64,000 bases of DNA from UTCHB3 sp964531325 (GCA_964531325.1 CAZHCW010000006.1:109380-173379); one strand, 5' to 3'; numbered from the stretch's first letter, positions 26,422 through 37,300 are shown. Notes: a model not told the origin generated them from the letters alone. A program made the numbers and translations.

Positions 26422-27474
26422 ATGATAAATAAAATAGTTGAATTGCTTGGAAACGAGTCGGACAGTCTTCTGAACTATACAGCGAAATTTCCAAAAGAAA
26501 GTCTTCACCTTCCCGGTGCTGATTTTGTTGACAGAATTTTCATCCCTTCAGACAGAAACATTAATGTTCTTAGAAGTTTACAGACAATTTTTAATCATGG
26601 CAGACTTTCGGGTACCGGCTACATGTCGATTCTTCCTGTTGATCAGGGTATCGAACATTCAGCAGGCGCATCATTCGCTCCAAACCCAATCTATTTCGAT
26701 CCTGAAAATATCGTGAAACTCGCAATCGAAGGCGGATGCAACGCAGTTGCTTCAACTTTTGGTGTTTTGGGTTCTGTTGCAAGAAAATATGCTCACAAGA
26801 TTCCTTTCATTCTTAAACTAAACCACAACGAATTGCTTACATACCCCAACAAATATGATCAGGTTATGTTTGCTTCCATCGAAGATGCCTACAACCTCGG
26901 TGCTATTGCCGTTGGCGCAACCATCTACTTCGGTTCAGAAGAAAGCACCCGTCAGATTCAGGAAGTTTCAGCAGCATTCAAATATGCTCATGAACTTGGA
27001 ATGGCTACAATTTTGTGGTGCTACACAAGAAATGATGCTTTTAAAGTAAAAGGCGACAAAGATTATCATGTTTCAGCAGATTTAACCGGTCAGGCAAACC
27101 ACCTCGGTGTTACTATCGAAGCTGACATTATTAAACAAAAAGCTCCTGAAAATAACGGCGGCTACAATGCAGTTAAGTTTGGTAAAACAAGTCCATTGGT
27201 TTACAGCGAACTAACAACCGACCATCCAATTGATCTTACCCGTTATCAGGTAATCAACAATTACATGGGAAGAATGGGCTTGATCAACTCAGGCGGCGCA
27301 TCAGGAAGCAACGACTTTGCTGAAGCAGCACGCACTGCGGTTATCAACAAAAGAGCCGGTGGTATGGGTCTTATTCTTGGAAGAAAAGCTTTCCAGAAAC
27401 CAATAGCTGATGGAATAAAATTAGTGAACCTGGTTCAGGATGTTTATCTTAGCAAAGAAGTTACAATAGCTTAG
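26422..27474 (+). CDS. fbaB: Class I fructose-bisphosphate aldolase (DhnA/FbaB type)
   Basis: About 350 aa from ATG 26422, which follows GGAGAAATATA at good spacing; the in-frame extension to 26386 is unlikely. The archaeal/DhnA-type class I aldolase is recognisable by GYMSILPVDQGIEHSAGASF near residue 62, the Schiff-base-region strand FILKLNHNELL, the WCYTRND strand, ADIIKQKAPENN, and the phosphate-binding C-terminal NSGGASG and AGGMGLILGRKAF. It interconverts fructose 1,6-bisphosphate with glyceraldehyde 3-phosphate and dihydroxyacetone phosphate in glycolysis/gluconeogenesis and needs no metal. It is a single gene with its own strong terminator. Confidence 0.95.
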   Translation: MINKIVELLGNESDSLLNYTAKFPKESLHLPGADFVDRIFIPSDRNINVLRSLQTIFNHGRLSGTGYMSILPVDQGIEHSAGASFAPNPIYFDPENIVKLAIEGGCNAVASTFGVLGSVARKYAHKIPFILKLNHNELLTYPNKYDQVMFASIEDAYNLGAIAVGATIYFGSEESTRQIQEVSAAFKYAHELGMATILWCYTRNDAFKVKGDKDYHVSADLTGQANHLGVTIEADIIKQKAPENNGGYNAVKFGKTSPLVYSELTTDHPIDLTRYQVINNYMGRMGLINSGGASGSNDFAEAARTAVINKRAGGMGLILGRKAFQKPIADGIKLVNLVQDVYLSKEVTIA

Positions 27475-27508
27475 CAGATACACAAGTATCGGCATTTCCC
27501 CTTGGTTT

Positions 27509-27545
27509 AAGGTCGGATCATTTTTTTGATCCGGCCTTTTTTTAT
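27509..27545 (+). terminator. Intrinsic terminator after fbaB
   Basis: GGTCGGATCA pairs with TGATCCGGCC (one G-U pair) across a T-rich loop, followed by seven T. It lies 35 bases after the aldolase stop. Confidence 0.9.
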
Positions 27546-27601
27546 GGAGAAACGGAATAAACGGGAAGTTTTTTTTATGGGGACAAGTAGAAATTTAATC
27601 T

Positions 27602-28567
27602 CTATTCTATATCAAATCGCAGACCGGCAAGAAACCGGGGGATATCAGAGATGTACGATTCAAAAAACCAGCTTATTGCCTTTTGAGGTGTGATTGTACC
27701 TTTAGCTTCAATCGTAACTGAGTTTCCAAATTTGTAAAAATCATCTGTTAAAATCCCTCTTAACCCGATATTATTGTCGGTGTGATTAAAATAGACTTTC
27801 AGGTCCATATATTTGGCGAGATCCTCCTCAAAAAATGCGAGAGGAGCCGTTGTTACAGTAAACCCAAAACTCAGGCTCTCCCTCTGAGTGTTGTATAGCC
27901 CTTCGATCGCGAATTCCAGATGTTTTTTACTCCCCTTTATCAGATCATAACGGTATTCGCTCCTCAGATAGTCAGATGAAGCAAGTTTCTCATACGAAAA
28001 TTCAATAACTGAATTGGGGATGAAAGTTCCCGTGAACTCAAACTCAAAAAAGTTAGCGACAAAAACTCTGTCGAAGAAATTTGGGTTATTTATCTCATTG
28101 ATACTTCCTGCAGCTACTTCAAAAGTGCCGATCTCTGTTTTCTGATCAACACGAAGCCCGTCCATCCAGCCATTGCTCCCGAGACCTGTTGATGAAACCG
28201 ACCCTTTGATGGCGGGTAATGCACCAACCTGAATCCTGAAATCATCAATCTTTTTCTCAAGATAAAATTGTCTTAGATTTAGATTAAACCTCCTGTTTTC
28301 ATCCTTCTTTTTTAAGTCTTTTAGCGTCTCCCATCTTGACTGAAAACTGCTTCCCGTTGAAGTGAGACCATTAATATTAAAAGCACCCGCAATATCTATC
28401 TGAAACGGAATCCGCAGCGATGCCTGGATCCGGTTTTGCTCCGCACCAAAATCGATGATATCATATCTGGTTTCCCAAATCATCGAAATTTTATCGATTT
28501 TTTGAGCGGAAATGTCAAAACACGCAACCGTAAAAACAACCAGCAACAGAAATATATTACGAATCAA
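27602..28567 (-). CDS. Predicted outer-membrane barrel protein of unknown function
   Basis: 321 aa with a signal peptide (MIRNIFLLLVVFTVACFDISA). The mature part shows alternating hydrophobic/polar strands throughout and ends in FLAGLRFDIE, a barrel-like pattern. No specific family was recognised. It follows the OprP-like porin gene on the same strand but is separated from it by a terminator, so it is probably transcribed separately. A porin-like or structural role is inferred only. Confidence 0.65.
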   Translation of the reverse strand: MIRNIFLLLVVFTVACFDISAQKIDKISMIWETRYDIIDFGAEQNRIQASLRIPFQIDIAGAFNINGLTSTGSSFQSRWETLKDLKKKDENRRFNLNLRQFYLEKKIDDFRIQVGALPAIKGSVSSTGLGSNGWMDGLRVDQKTEIGTFEVAAGSINEINNPNFFDRVFVANFFEFEFTGTFIPNSVIEFSYEKLASSDYLRSEYRYDLIKGSKKHLEFAIEGLYNTQRESLSFGFTVTTAPLAFFEEDLAKYMDLKVYFNHTDNNIGLRGILTDDFYKFGNSVTIEAKGTITPQKAISWFFESYISDIPRFLAGLRFDIE

Positions 28568-28629
28568 AAATGTCTCATTTTAATTGAAGTTAATTTAAAA
28601 CTATAACGCGATTATGGTGCATTTTGTTC

Positions 28630-28660
28630 AAAAAAAAGCCGCCCCATTTTGAGACGGCTT
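28630..28660 (-). terminator. Intrinsic terminator of the porin gene
   Basis: On the minus strand AAGCCGTCTC pairs with GGGGCGGCTT and is followed by eight T. The stop codon of the porin gene lies at the base of the stem. It belongs to the AAGCCG...CGGCTT family also seen at 30261 and 34155. Confidence 0.85.
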
Positions 28661-29744
28661 AGTTCATTGCATAATAAAAGGTTAAACGGGGAGTGATGGC
28701 TGTTTTAAATGATGTTCCGTTTGGGAGTGATTCGAAACTTTCGATTACGATATTTGGACTGAATATAACCCCAACAGCAGGATACCAGTTTACAGCAACC
28801 AAATATAACGATCTGTTGTCTCCACTTTGAGTTGTGAGTGGATCAAAATAATCATAACGAGCGGCAATTGCCACTTTTGGGGAGAAATACCAGGTGCCAA
28901 ACAGAGATAATGCGACACTATAACTGTGACCCTCCAAATTCCTTTGTTGCTCACCATTCTGCCGTATCCCATAAAAGGCTTCCACCCCCACTGAAATCTT
29001 CTGCTTTTCTCTGTAGCCTGCGAACAATGTGAAGTTTAAATCATCATTTGGATATTCAAGATCAAAAGGGCCTGGAGTTCTGATTAGTAACTTTGGCCTG
29101 GAGACATAATCGAAAGCCAGGGAGAAGGTGAAGTTTTTGCCGGGAGAAAATTGCAGGTGGGAATAAAGCCGTTTGTGTTTGTCTGTCTCTGGTGAATTAC
29201 CATTGCCATTTCCAAACATCAGCCAGTATTTTAACATTCCATTCCCAAAAAGATTTCCGCGCAACGATATCCCAAGATCGGATGAAGGTGAGATTTTTCG
29301 CAGGTCAAGTTGTGTTTTTTCGAGGAATCTGTTTTCCCAATACGCCTCAGAAATTCCGTATGTAGGTGGAGGTTGAAGCCCGAGCACAAGATCACTCCCC
29401 GGGAAAATTTCGCTCCATTTGATATTCACTTCTTTCAGAAACAGAGCAAATTTGTTATTTACAGTGGTGGCATTTTCAGCTTCGAGACGGATTCTCCCAG
29501 AAAATTCAGCCGAAACATCGTGATCATAGGTAAGATAAATCCTTCGAATTTGAAAAGCATTCATCTTCTCCACCCCCGGAAGCGCCACATTATTCATTGT
29601 CGCTGCATTGGGATCACGCTGAAGGTTATAATAGTAGTCACCAAAAATCAGACCCGAAAGTCTTCCCCTTCCAATATCTTCCTGTGAATAAAGAGTGAAG
29701 GATAAAACCGATAAAAACAGGATGACTTTTTGCATCCGCTTCAT
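28659..29744 (-). CDS. Porin, OprO/OprP-like outer-membrane barrel
   Basis: 361 aa with a short signal peptide (MQKVILFLSVLSFTLYS). The early mature region RGRLSGLIFGDYYYNLQ and AFQIRRIYLTYDHDVSAEFSGRIRLEAE is typical of phosphate-selective-porin-like barrels in Bacteroidota. It continues with repeated amphipathic strands and ends with TPRLTFYYAMN, an aromatic C-terminus. Probably a passive channel; substrate cannot be told from sequence. The terminator overlaps its stop codon. Confidence 0.75.
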   Translation of the reverse strand: MKRMQKVILFLSVLSFTLYSQEDIGRGRLSGLIFGDYYYNLQRDPNAATMNNVALPGVEKMNAFQIRRIYLTYDHDVSAEFSGRIRLEAENATTVNNKFALFLKEVNIKWSEIFPGSDLVLGLQPPPTYGISEAYWENRFLEKTQLDLRKISPSSDLGISLRGNLFGNGMLKYWLMFGNGNGNSPETDKHKRLYSHLQFSPGKNFTFSLAFDYVSRPKLLIRTPGPFDLEYPNDDLNFTLFAGYREKQKISVGVEAFYGIRQNGEQQRNLEGHSYSVALSLFGTWYFSPKVAIAARYDYFDPLTTQSGDNRSLYLVAVNWYPAVGVIFSPNIVIESFESLPNGTSFKTAITPRLTFYYAMN

Positions 29745-29910
29745 TTTGCCTCGGATCGATTGGAAAAAATAAAAAACTCAGAAAAGTGATACTCAATTTT
29801 AACACATTCTGATGTTACGACAAAGATCAAGCATTTAATATTTTGTTAACACCTGCTTAACATTTGCTTAACATTCATTTTAGAAATTTGGATGTTAAAA
29901 AAGGAAAACC

Positions 29911-30240
29911 ATGTTTAAAAGTTTGATCATGTTAATGTTGGTCTCTTCACCGCAGGAATTTGTCGCTCTCGATACCTTGCCCACAAAGGAGTCTTATCTT
30001 GTTGAGGTTGTCACTGCGGCAGAAGAGATTTATGATGACGGTGTTTACAGGAAGAGGTATGCCCCTTTTACGGTGAGTGATTCAACGGGATTGGTCGTGT
30101 TGGAAGTTGCAGCAAAATATGATAAACCTGCAGTGATAGCCCTCCCCAAGGGGAAATTCCTTCTTAGGACAAATATTCCCGATCTGATCGAAAAGTTTAT
30201 AATCACAGGGAATTCTTCAACTCTTAAAGTTATCTTCTAA
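29911..30240 (+). CDS. Small protein of unknown function, possibly exported
   Basis: 109 aa; AAGGAAAACC directly precedes the ATG, a good ribosome site. The N-terminus (MFKSLIMLMLVSS) could be a short signal sequence. The rest is beta-rich (LVEVVTAAEEIYDDGVYRKR, VLEVAAKYDKPAVIALPKGK). No family recognised. It has its own downstream terminator and stands between divergent and convergent neighbours, which supports it being a real gene. Confidence 0.6.
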   Translation: MFKSLIMLMLVSSPQEFVALDTLPTKESYLVEVVTAAEEIYDDGVYRKRYAPFTVSDSTGLVVLEVAAKYDKPAVIALPKGKFLLRTNIPDLIEKFIITGNSSTLKVIF

Positions 30241-30260
30241 AAAATTTTCCAGCCTCCAAT

Positions 30261-30297
30261 AAAAAAAGCCGCCTCGTTTCTGAGACGGCTTTTTTTG
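30261..30297. terminator. Bidirectional intrinsic terminator
   Basis: A-run, AGCCGCCTC, loop, GAGACGGCT and T-run; works on both strands between the small gene and the large T9SS protein gene. Its arms match those at 28630 and 34155. Confidence 0.9.
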
Positions 30298-30320
30298 TTA
30301 TTAAGAATTCAGAGCTCAAT

Positions 30321-30362
30321 TCTCCCCTCTACTTTTAGGAGAGGGGCCGGGGGTGAGGTCCG
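30321..30362. repeat. GC-rich hairpin repeat (CCCCTCT...GAGAGGGG...GGTGAGGTCCG)
   Basis: A short stem CCCCTCT/AGAGGGG followed by CCGGGGGTGAGGTCCG. A second copy, nearly identical, lies at 34243-34286, in the same place relative to the 3' end of the paralogous gene. Such sequences are scattered in many bacterial genomes; function unknown. Confidence 0.75.
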
Positions 30363-30384
30363 TTAAGCTCTTTAATCCCTGACC

Positions 30385-33300
30385 TTACTTCAACAACATC
30401 AACTTTTTGATTTCAGAGTTTTTACCCTGAACCAGTTTGTAGATGTAGGTTCCCGAAGGAAGATTTGAAGCTTCAAATTTAACTTCATACTGTCCCGGTT
30501 GTTTAACATCGTTAACCAGCGTAACCACTTCGTTTCCAAGTATATCATATATCTTAAGTGTAACCATACCGGCATCCTTGATACTGAAATTGATCGTGGT
30601 TGAAGGGTTAAACGGATTCGGATAATTCTGTCCAAGTTTGAAACTAAGATTCATAAGTTCATCTTCAACGCTCGTAGGAGCAGAATTGATCACAAATGAA
30701 TAGATGGTTCCGCCAACAGCATTGAACTCAAACGATGTTGTTAAAAGCATGTTGGTTGGAGAGAGTCCCGGACCTGAAATCATGAATTTATAGTTGTCTC
30801 TTATTTCCTGTGGAATCTGGGTTAAAATGTCAGTCCAACTGATTTTAACGAGTCCTGAAGAACTTGAAACCACTTTAAACGACCATGTTTTTGAAGGATT
30901 TAATGAGTATGGAGACTGAATATTGGAAGCAAATTTAGATGTAAAATTTGACCAACCTGTCTGAGCAAAGAATGATTCAACGGCATCAGGAGCCGGTGAT
31001 GCAGGTGCCTTTGCCAAATCAAACGAATTATCAAACCCATCGGTTGCAAGCTCATTTGTACCAAAATTAAGCAGTTTATCAACAACGCCATTTTTTGTGG
31101 TTTTTATAGTAGCAAACCAGTTATCAGGTGTCACTTCAAATTCTATTACACTCGGAAGTTTAATTGTACTTGCAGCTGAAACTGTGTAGATGACACTAAG
31201 ATTTGTTGCCTGAGTAAAGAACCAGTGACCATTCCAGGGTGCCAGGGTGGTAGTGGTATCGTAACTTTTTGTTGAGGTAGTATATTTATAAATCGGTCTT
31301 TGAACCAGATTTGCAGCAACTGCTTCCTCTATCGTTAAAGGAGTCGGGTTATCTGCTCGCAGAATTCGTAGATCGGCTTTATTTGAACCATTGGTAAACG
31401 GAGAAGCAATAAGATTCCATCCACCTGAAAGCGGTTTGGTCTGATTACCAACAACCGGTGTACCTTGCAGATTTACGGTATGAGGTGCCTCAATACCCAA
31501 CCAATAGCCCTTTGCCGGGTTTATCGTCAAAGATGATGAATAAACACTATCACTGTATGCGTACAGATAGTAGAATGGAATACCGGTCAGTATTTCAGAT
31601 GCAAGATTTGATACTGGATTTAATGGAATCGACATTAAACTCCATCCACCCGGAAATTCGTTTGAAAGAGAAGAAGTGGAGCCCGAACCACCAACAGGGA
31701 ATGATCTTACTGAATCAGATGCATTGCTTCGGATGGAGATTACAGCATGGTAGTATCTTACTGATGACGGTAAAAACCGGAAAGAAAAAGTTGCTGAATC
31801 ACTTGGTGCAATGGTTACAGGTGCGGTTCCAAGATAGGTGAATGCCACTGAATCACTACCTGTGATTGTGATACTCCTTATCACAAGTGGAACTCCGTCG
31901 CCTGATCTGTTCGCAATTACCAAATCTTTCTGACTTGGAGTACCGGCGATTACATTACCAAATGACAAAGAGTCGCTGCTTATTACAAAACCCGGAAGGG
32001 CTGTTATACCCACACCTGTTAAGCTGACTACCACAGTACCGTTTGTTGGATCATTACTGTTGATAGTAAAACTACCCGGGAATGTCATCGCTGCATCGGG
32101 TGAAAACTTAATTTCACGAATTATTGTGTCGTTTGGGTTTATAACCGCAGTTGTGCTGCCAAACAGATAGGTATAAACTCCGCCCGAAACCGACATATTT
32201 GAGATATTCAGGGGCTGATCACCCAAATTCTCTATAACAACCGACATTGTTTTCGAAGCGTTTGTTTTAACATTTCCAAAATCGAGTGCCGTTGGTGTTA
32301 CCGAGATTGATGGACCGGCAAAAGTAACCCCGATTATTAACTGAAAATTGCGTGAATTGGACATTGCACTATTTTTGAATTTATATGTTCCGGTTCTCAG
32401 ATTTGTGGTCTGGTTATTCACCAAATCTTTCAAAGTTAGTGCATAGTTTGCGGGAATATCCTCAAAAGATGATGCTGAAATGGTAATGGAATCGGAATAA
32501 TCGGACACAACAGTAAAATCCCATGTGGAAGTTGAACTTGAAAGATCAATTCGCGCCTTAAAATCTCTTTCATAATTAGGACCCAAGAGTGATGTCCAAA
32601 TGGAACGCGGGAAAAAGAGATTAATATAATTGTTGGGTGAAGGCGGTGTTTTGGGGTGGTCGATCCCAACATCATATCCGTCGGTGGCATTTGTGAACAT
32701 CCCTGCCATTGCACTTGAATCTGAAAGGGAACCTCCGGAAGCCTTTAATCTAACCGACCAACCGTGGTTATCAAGTGTAAAAGCACTTCCCGGTGTCATT
32801 TTATCAATAAAAGATATATTGAGGAAGTGGGGGTTAAATGTAACAGGACCTTGTGTTGTATTATCGGTAAAAAGATTCGAAGGAAGCCCGCCTGTAATTG
32901 CAGCCGATGCGTCCCAGTCTTCCATCACATATCCTACAAGATTAATCTGTTTTGGGTTCCCCAAATCAGCTCTTCTTATTCTAATTTCCCAGTAGTTTCT
33001 TGATACTTCCTTGAAGTTCTGGGTAAAGAAAGATGCATTTGTCCATCCACTGCCATCATATCTTCTTTTTGTTTCAGAGATATCAGAAGTCTTAAAGGCA
33101 TAATGATAATTTGCACTAAAAGGCAGAGTTGGCGTCCAGCGCCATGTCTCACCGGCAGTGGTTCCCGTTCCATCTGTTGCTGTCGGTCTAGGGTCAGTAT
33201 CTATATAAAAATGGAACGCTCTGTCATTTGCAGTCAATCCACCACCGGGAGTGCTTCCTTCATAAGCGATATAGATGTAATCTTTATCCCATGTAACATA

Positions 33301-34059
33301 ACTATTGATCTGGGCACGGGTTGTGGCAAATTTTTCATTGTTTGCTGAGAAACCGTTAACTCCGTCAATCGGTTCGGTTTTAAAAGTTGTGAATGTCTGT
33401 GTACTCGTCTGTGCACTCGAAGTGACGGAGATTTCATCCACGCGAAGTTCGGGTCTGCCCCCAGTGGCGCTTCCAGAATAATAATATTTCCATCTTACAT
33501 AAACTGCTGCCTGGTTGTTACACTCAGCCGGCAAGGTTGTTGGTCCAAAAACCTGAGAGGATCCTGCTGCTCCGGGAGTATATTCTACAGGACCCGCAAC
33601 ATCTGTCCAGGAACCTGAACCAATCTTGTATTGTAACCTTAACGCATACGCTCTTGTACCTGTAGCTACAGTCCCTGCGGTGAAGGAAACTTGAATATTT
33701 TGTCTGCCTGTCGCATTCAGACCAAGAACAGCGGTTCCGAGATACCCTTGTCCTGCAGTAGTACCAGAGTTAAAAAAGGAAAATCCGTTCGCACCAAGTC
33801 CGTTAACCCTGGCACCGGCTGTAACTGCATATCCTGAAGTATAATCCTGTGTCATCTCTGTGGTTAATGTAGGATCAGTAAATCCGGTCGTTCTGTGAAA
33901 AATCATATTTGCAGGGTAAGTACCTGCCGGGGAAGTGTTAGCCCATGATGTAAAAGAATAAGACCCCGAATTGAGGTCAAACAGAGACGGATTCGTCTGT
34001 GCTATCGTTGGCAAAGAAAATGCCAATATTAAAAATAAGATGAAAATGTGTTTTCTCAT
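30385..34059 (-). CDS. Very large T9SS protein with choice-of-anchor-D domains (paralogue A)
   Basis: 1,224 aa with a signal peptide (HIFILFLILAFSLPTIAQ). From N to C it has an ~200-residue beta-sandwich-like region not present in its paralogue, an FKTEPIDGVNGF segment followed by a CBM9-like domain (WDKDYIYIAYEG), two tandem ~100-residue choice-of-anchor-D/ASPM-SPD-2-Hydin-like Ig modules (TPTALDFGNVKTNASKTMSV; SSDSLSFGNVIAGTPSQKDL), a GGWNLIASPF region, and a T9SS sorting domain (GQNYPNPFNPSTTINF, ending KKLMLLK). It is a probable surface adhesin or binding protein. The gene to its right encodes a shorter paralogue and the 3' ends are almost identical, which suggests tandem duplication with later exchange. 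Confidence 0.88.
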   Translation of the reverse strand: MRKHIFILFLILAFSLPTIAQTNPSLFDLNSGSYSFTSWANTSPAGTYPANMIFHRTTGFTDPTLTTEMTQDYTSGYAVTAGARVNGLGANGFSFFNSGTTAGQGYLGTAVLGLNATGRQNIQVSFTAGTVATGTRAYALRLQYKIGSGSWTDVAGPVEYTPGAAGSSQVFGPTTLPAECNNQAAVYVRWKYYYSGSATGGRPELRVDEISVTSSAQTSTQTFTTFKTEPIDGVNGFSANNEKFATTRAQINSYVTWDKDYIYIAYEGSTPGGGLTANDRAFHFYIDTDPRPTATDGTGTTAGETWRWTPTLPFSANYHYAFKTSDISETKRRYDGSGWTNASFFTQNFKEVSRNYWEIRIRRADLGNPKQINLVGYVMEDWDASAAITGGLPSNLFTDNTTQGPVTFNPHFLNISFIDKMTPGSAFTLDNHGWSVRLKASGGSLSDSSAMAGMFTNATDGYDVGIDHPKTPPSPNNYINLFFPRSIWTSLLGPNYERDFKARIDLSSSTSTWDFTVVSDYSDSITISASSFEDIPANYALTLKDLVNNQTTNLRTGTYKFKNSAMSNSRNFQLIIGVTFAGPSISVTPTALDFGNVKTNASKTMSVVIENLGDQPLNISNMSVSGGVYTYLFGSTTAVINPNDTIIREIKFSPDAAMTFPGSFTINSNDPTNGTVVVSLTGVGITALPGFVISSDSLSFGNVIAGTPSQKDLVIANRSGDGVPLVIRSITITGSDSVAFTYLGTAPVTIAPSDSATFSFRFLPSSVRYYHAVISIRSNASDSVRSFPVGGSGSTSSLSNEFPGGWSLMSIPLNPVSNLASEILTGIPFYYLYAYSDSVYSSSLTINPAKGYWLGIEAPHTVNLQGTPVVGNQTKPLSGGWNLIASPFTNGSNKADLRILRADNPTPLTIEEAVAANLVQRPIYKYTTSTKSYDTTTTLAPWNGHWFFTQATNLSVIYTVSAASTIKLPSVIEFEVTPDNWFATIKTTKNGVVDKLLNFGTNELATDGFDNSFDLAKAPASPAPDAVESFFAQTGWSNFTSKFASNIQSPYSLNPSKTWSFKVVSSSSGLVKISWTDILTQIPQEIRDNYKFMISGPGLSPTNMLLTTSFEFNAVGGTIYSFVINSAPTSVEDELMNLSFKLGQNYPNPFNPSTTINFSIKDAGMVTLKIYDILGNEVVTLVNDVKQPGQYEVKFEASNLPSGTYIYKLVQGKNSEIKKLMLLK

Positions 34060-34154
34060 ATGTGTTGGTTGTTCCTATAGGATTTGAATGAATTGACTTA
34101 CAATTATAAATAGAATTAGCTATTAAAAACTTTGACAGCCTGTTAAGAAATTAT

Positions 34155-34188
34155 TAAAAAGCCGTCCGATCTCTGAGACGGCTTTTTT
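34155..34188. terminator. Intrinsic terminator downstream of paralogue B
   Basis: AAAAAGCCGTC, loop, GACGGCTTTTTT. It follows the 3' end of the gene at 34305 on the minus strand and precedes the start of paralogue A; same arm sequence as the terminators at 28630 and 30261. Confidence 0.85.
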
Positions 34189-34242
34189 ATGATCAAGATT
34201 TCAGGTAAACCACAGATTGGGGAAATAGACCCCGGAGCCAAA

Positions 34243-34286
34243 TCCTCCCCTCTCATTTTAGGAGAGGGGTCGGGGGTGAGGTCCGC
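34243..34286. repeat. GC-rich hairpin repeat, second copy
   Basis: CCCCTCTCATTTTAGGAGAGGGG plus CGGGGGTGAGGTCCG, matching the copy at 30321 with few changes. Each copy stands immediately after the stop codon of one of the two paralogous T9SS genes. Confidence 0.75.
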
Positions 34287-34304
34287 TCTGTGGTTTATTT
34301 CGCC

Positions 34305-37300
34305 TTACTTCAGCAGCATCAACTTCTTGATTTCAGAGTTTTTACCCTGAACAAGTTTGTAGATGTAGGTTCCCGAAGGAAGATTTGAAGCTTCAAATTT
34401 AGCTTCATACTGTCCGGGTTGTTTAATATCATTAACCAGCGTAACCACTTCGTTTCCAAGAACATCATATATCTTTAAGGTGACCAAACCGGTCTCTTTT
34501 ATTGCATAATTGATAGTGGTTGAAGGGTTAAATGGATTAGGATAGTTCTGACCAAGTTTGAAACTAAGGTTCATAAGTTCATCTTCAACCCCGACAGGAC
34601 TTGAGTTGATAACAAATGAGTAGGTTCCACCGGCAGTTACATTAAATTCATAAACAGTCTGTGTAAGCATATTGATGCCACTCGAAATTCCGGGACCTCT
34701 AAGAGTAAAGGTGTAAACATTTCTGATCTCTTGTGGAATCCTGTTTAAGATATCAAGCCAGCTAATTTTGAAAGTTCCTGCTGATTTGGCATAGACCTTA
34801 AATGACCATGTTTTATTTACGCCATTAAGAAGTGGAGCTTGAATGTTTGATGCAAATCTGGTTGCAAAGTTTGTCCAGCCCGACTGGAGGAAATAAGATT
34901 CAATCGCGTTTGCCGCCGGTGAAATTGGAGCTTTAACATAGTCGAATGAGTTGTCAAATCCGTCAGTTGCAGCTTCGTTTGTTCCAAATGAAAGATATTT
35001 GTCTTTAGCTCCATTCATCTCAGAAAGGATATCAACAAACCAGTTTGACGGGGTAATTTCAAATGGTTCCTCTTTCTTGGGAGAAATTCCATCGGCTGGA
35101 GCAGCAATGAGATATTTAAGAGAAAGTCCCGGTTGATTAGTAAAAAACCAATTACCATACCATGGAGCAAGATATGTAACCGCTTCGTATTGTTTGGTCG
35201 AAGTTTCATATTTGTAAATGGGTGACTGAACAAGTCCTGCGGTGACAGCTTCTTCTATGGTATATGTATTTTCTCCTTGCAAGATTCTAAGGTTGGTCTT
35301 TTGTGATCCGGCTGTAAAAGGCGAAGCAATAAGGTTCCATCCACCTGCAAGAGCTTTTGTTTGATCGGTTAAGATTAGAGTACCTTCAAGATCGACGGTA
35401 GCAATACTTTCAATTCCAAGCCAGTAACCCATTGTCGGGTCAAGTGTGGATGATGACTGATAGATACCACCAGAATAACCGTAAAGAATGTAAGAAGCGA
35501 TGTCGTCACCGATAATAGCAGAGGCAAGGTTCGATGATGGCAGCAAAGGAATTGACATGAGGTTCCAACCGGCACCAAATTCATTAGTCAGAGTTGATGT
35601 TGTTCCTCTTCCTGTAAGTGTAACTACTATCGTTGGTGTATCGGGATCATCACTTGTAAAAGTAAGGGTACCTGAAAAATCTCCGACAGTCAGGGGACTA
35701 AATCTAATGGACAGTCCGTTGGAATCTCCAACTGCCACACTAAAATCCGAAAGTCCGAGATTGGAAAATCCGGTTCCGGCTACCACTACACTTGAAACCG
35801 TAAGAGTGGTGTCTCCGGTGTTACCAACAAATATAACTAAATCTGAAGTGCCACCTGTAATAACGGCACCAAAATTAAGAGAATCTGTTCTAACCAAAAT
35901 ATTTGGAGACAGTGATTGACCATTTCCTGTCAGGTTAACTACAAGTGAACCGTTTACGGGGTCATTACTTGTGAGAGTAAGAGTACCTGTAAGTGTTCCG
36001 GCAGTTTTTGGATGAAATCTTACAAAAACTGTTGTGGTATCATTTTTATTCAGTGTTGCTGTTGTGTTTCCTTCAAATGAATAATGAATGCTGCCGTCAA
36101 CCACCATATTGGTGATGTTGAGGGGCTGATCACCGGTATTTGTAATCAAAACGCCCATTGCTTTCGAGGCATCAGTTTTTACAGTTCCAAAACTCAGGGC
36201 TGTAGGATCCACCACAATTGTGGGATTTGAAAGGGTAACTCCGATCGTGAGTTCAAATGATCTTACATTTTCTGAAGGGAGAATCGTGTAAGTATAAGAG
36301 GAAGTCCGTAAATCGGTGATTGTCATTGTTGACAAATCTTTTATTGTGATATTATAGTTGTCAGGTACATTAACAAAAACATCTTTGCTGATAGTAACAT
36401 CACCGGTTTTATCTGTTTTCACATCAAATGTCCAGGTAGATGTTGTTACTGAAAGGTCAACTCTTGCCTTATAGTCTCTTATATAATTAGGACCGAGCAC
36501 AGTTCCCGACCATTCTGTATGCGGGAAGTAAACCTCAATGTAGTTTGACGGTGCAGCAGGTGGAGTTGGGATATCAAAATCAACATCAAGTCCATCAGTA
36601 GCATTGGTAAACATACCGGCTTTTGCGGAAGTATTTGTTAAAGTACCCGCCACAGCTTTTAGCCCGACATTCCAGCCAAAGTTTTTAAGATGTTTGGCGT
36701 TATTTGTTTTAACATAATCGTTTAATGTGAAGTTAAGGTAAGTATCATTAAATGTTATGGGCACATGGTTGTTATTGGGGGTAAAAAGTCCCGAGGGAAG
36801 GCCTGCACAGATATATCCGGTTTCCCAGGTTTCTTCAGCATATGCAATAATATTAATTTGAGCGGGATTTCCGATATCGGCTCTTTTTATTGCGATTTCC
36901 CAATATCTTTTGTCACTGCTTTTCCAGTTTGCGGTTGTTACATCCTGTACACTGTTCCAACCCGTACCATTTGCAGTTTTTTTGAAAAGTCTGTTTTCTA
37001 CCCCTGCTTCATCATTTGTAACAAATGTGTATGCATAATTACCGGTAAAAGGTAATGTTGGCGTAAAACCACCGTTATCACCTGTGAGTCTTCCGGTACC
37101 GGTTTTAGGATCCAGTTGTGGATCGGTATCCAAATAAATGTGAAACACTCTTTTGTTATCGGCAATGTTTCCCGAATAAGAATCACCGCTAAAAGCGAAA
37201 TATATGTTTTCTGCATCCCATGTAATATGTGCATAACTTACTTTTTCGGGAGCCCCGGTATTTATAGTTGTGTTATGTTTTTCAGATGCTCCATCAAAGG

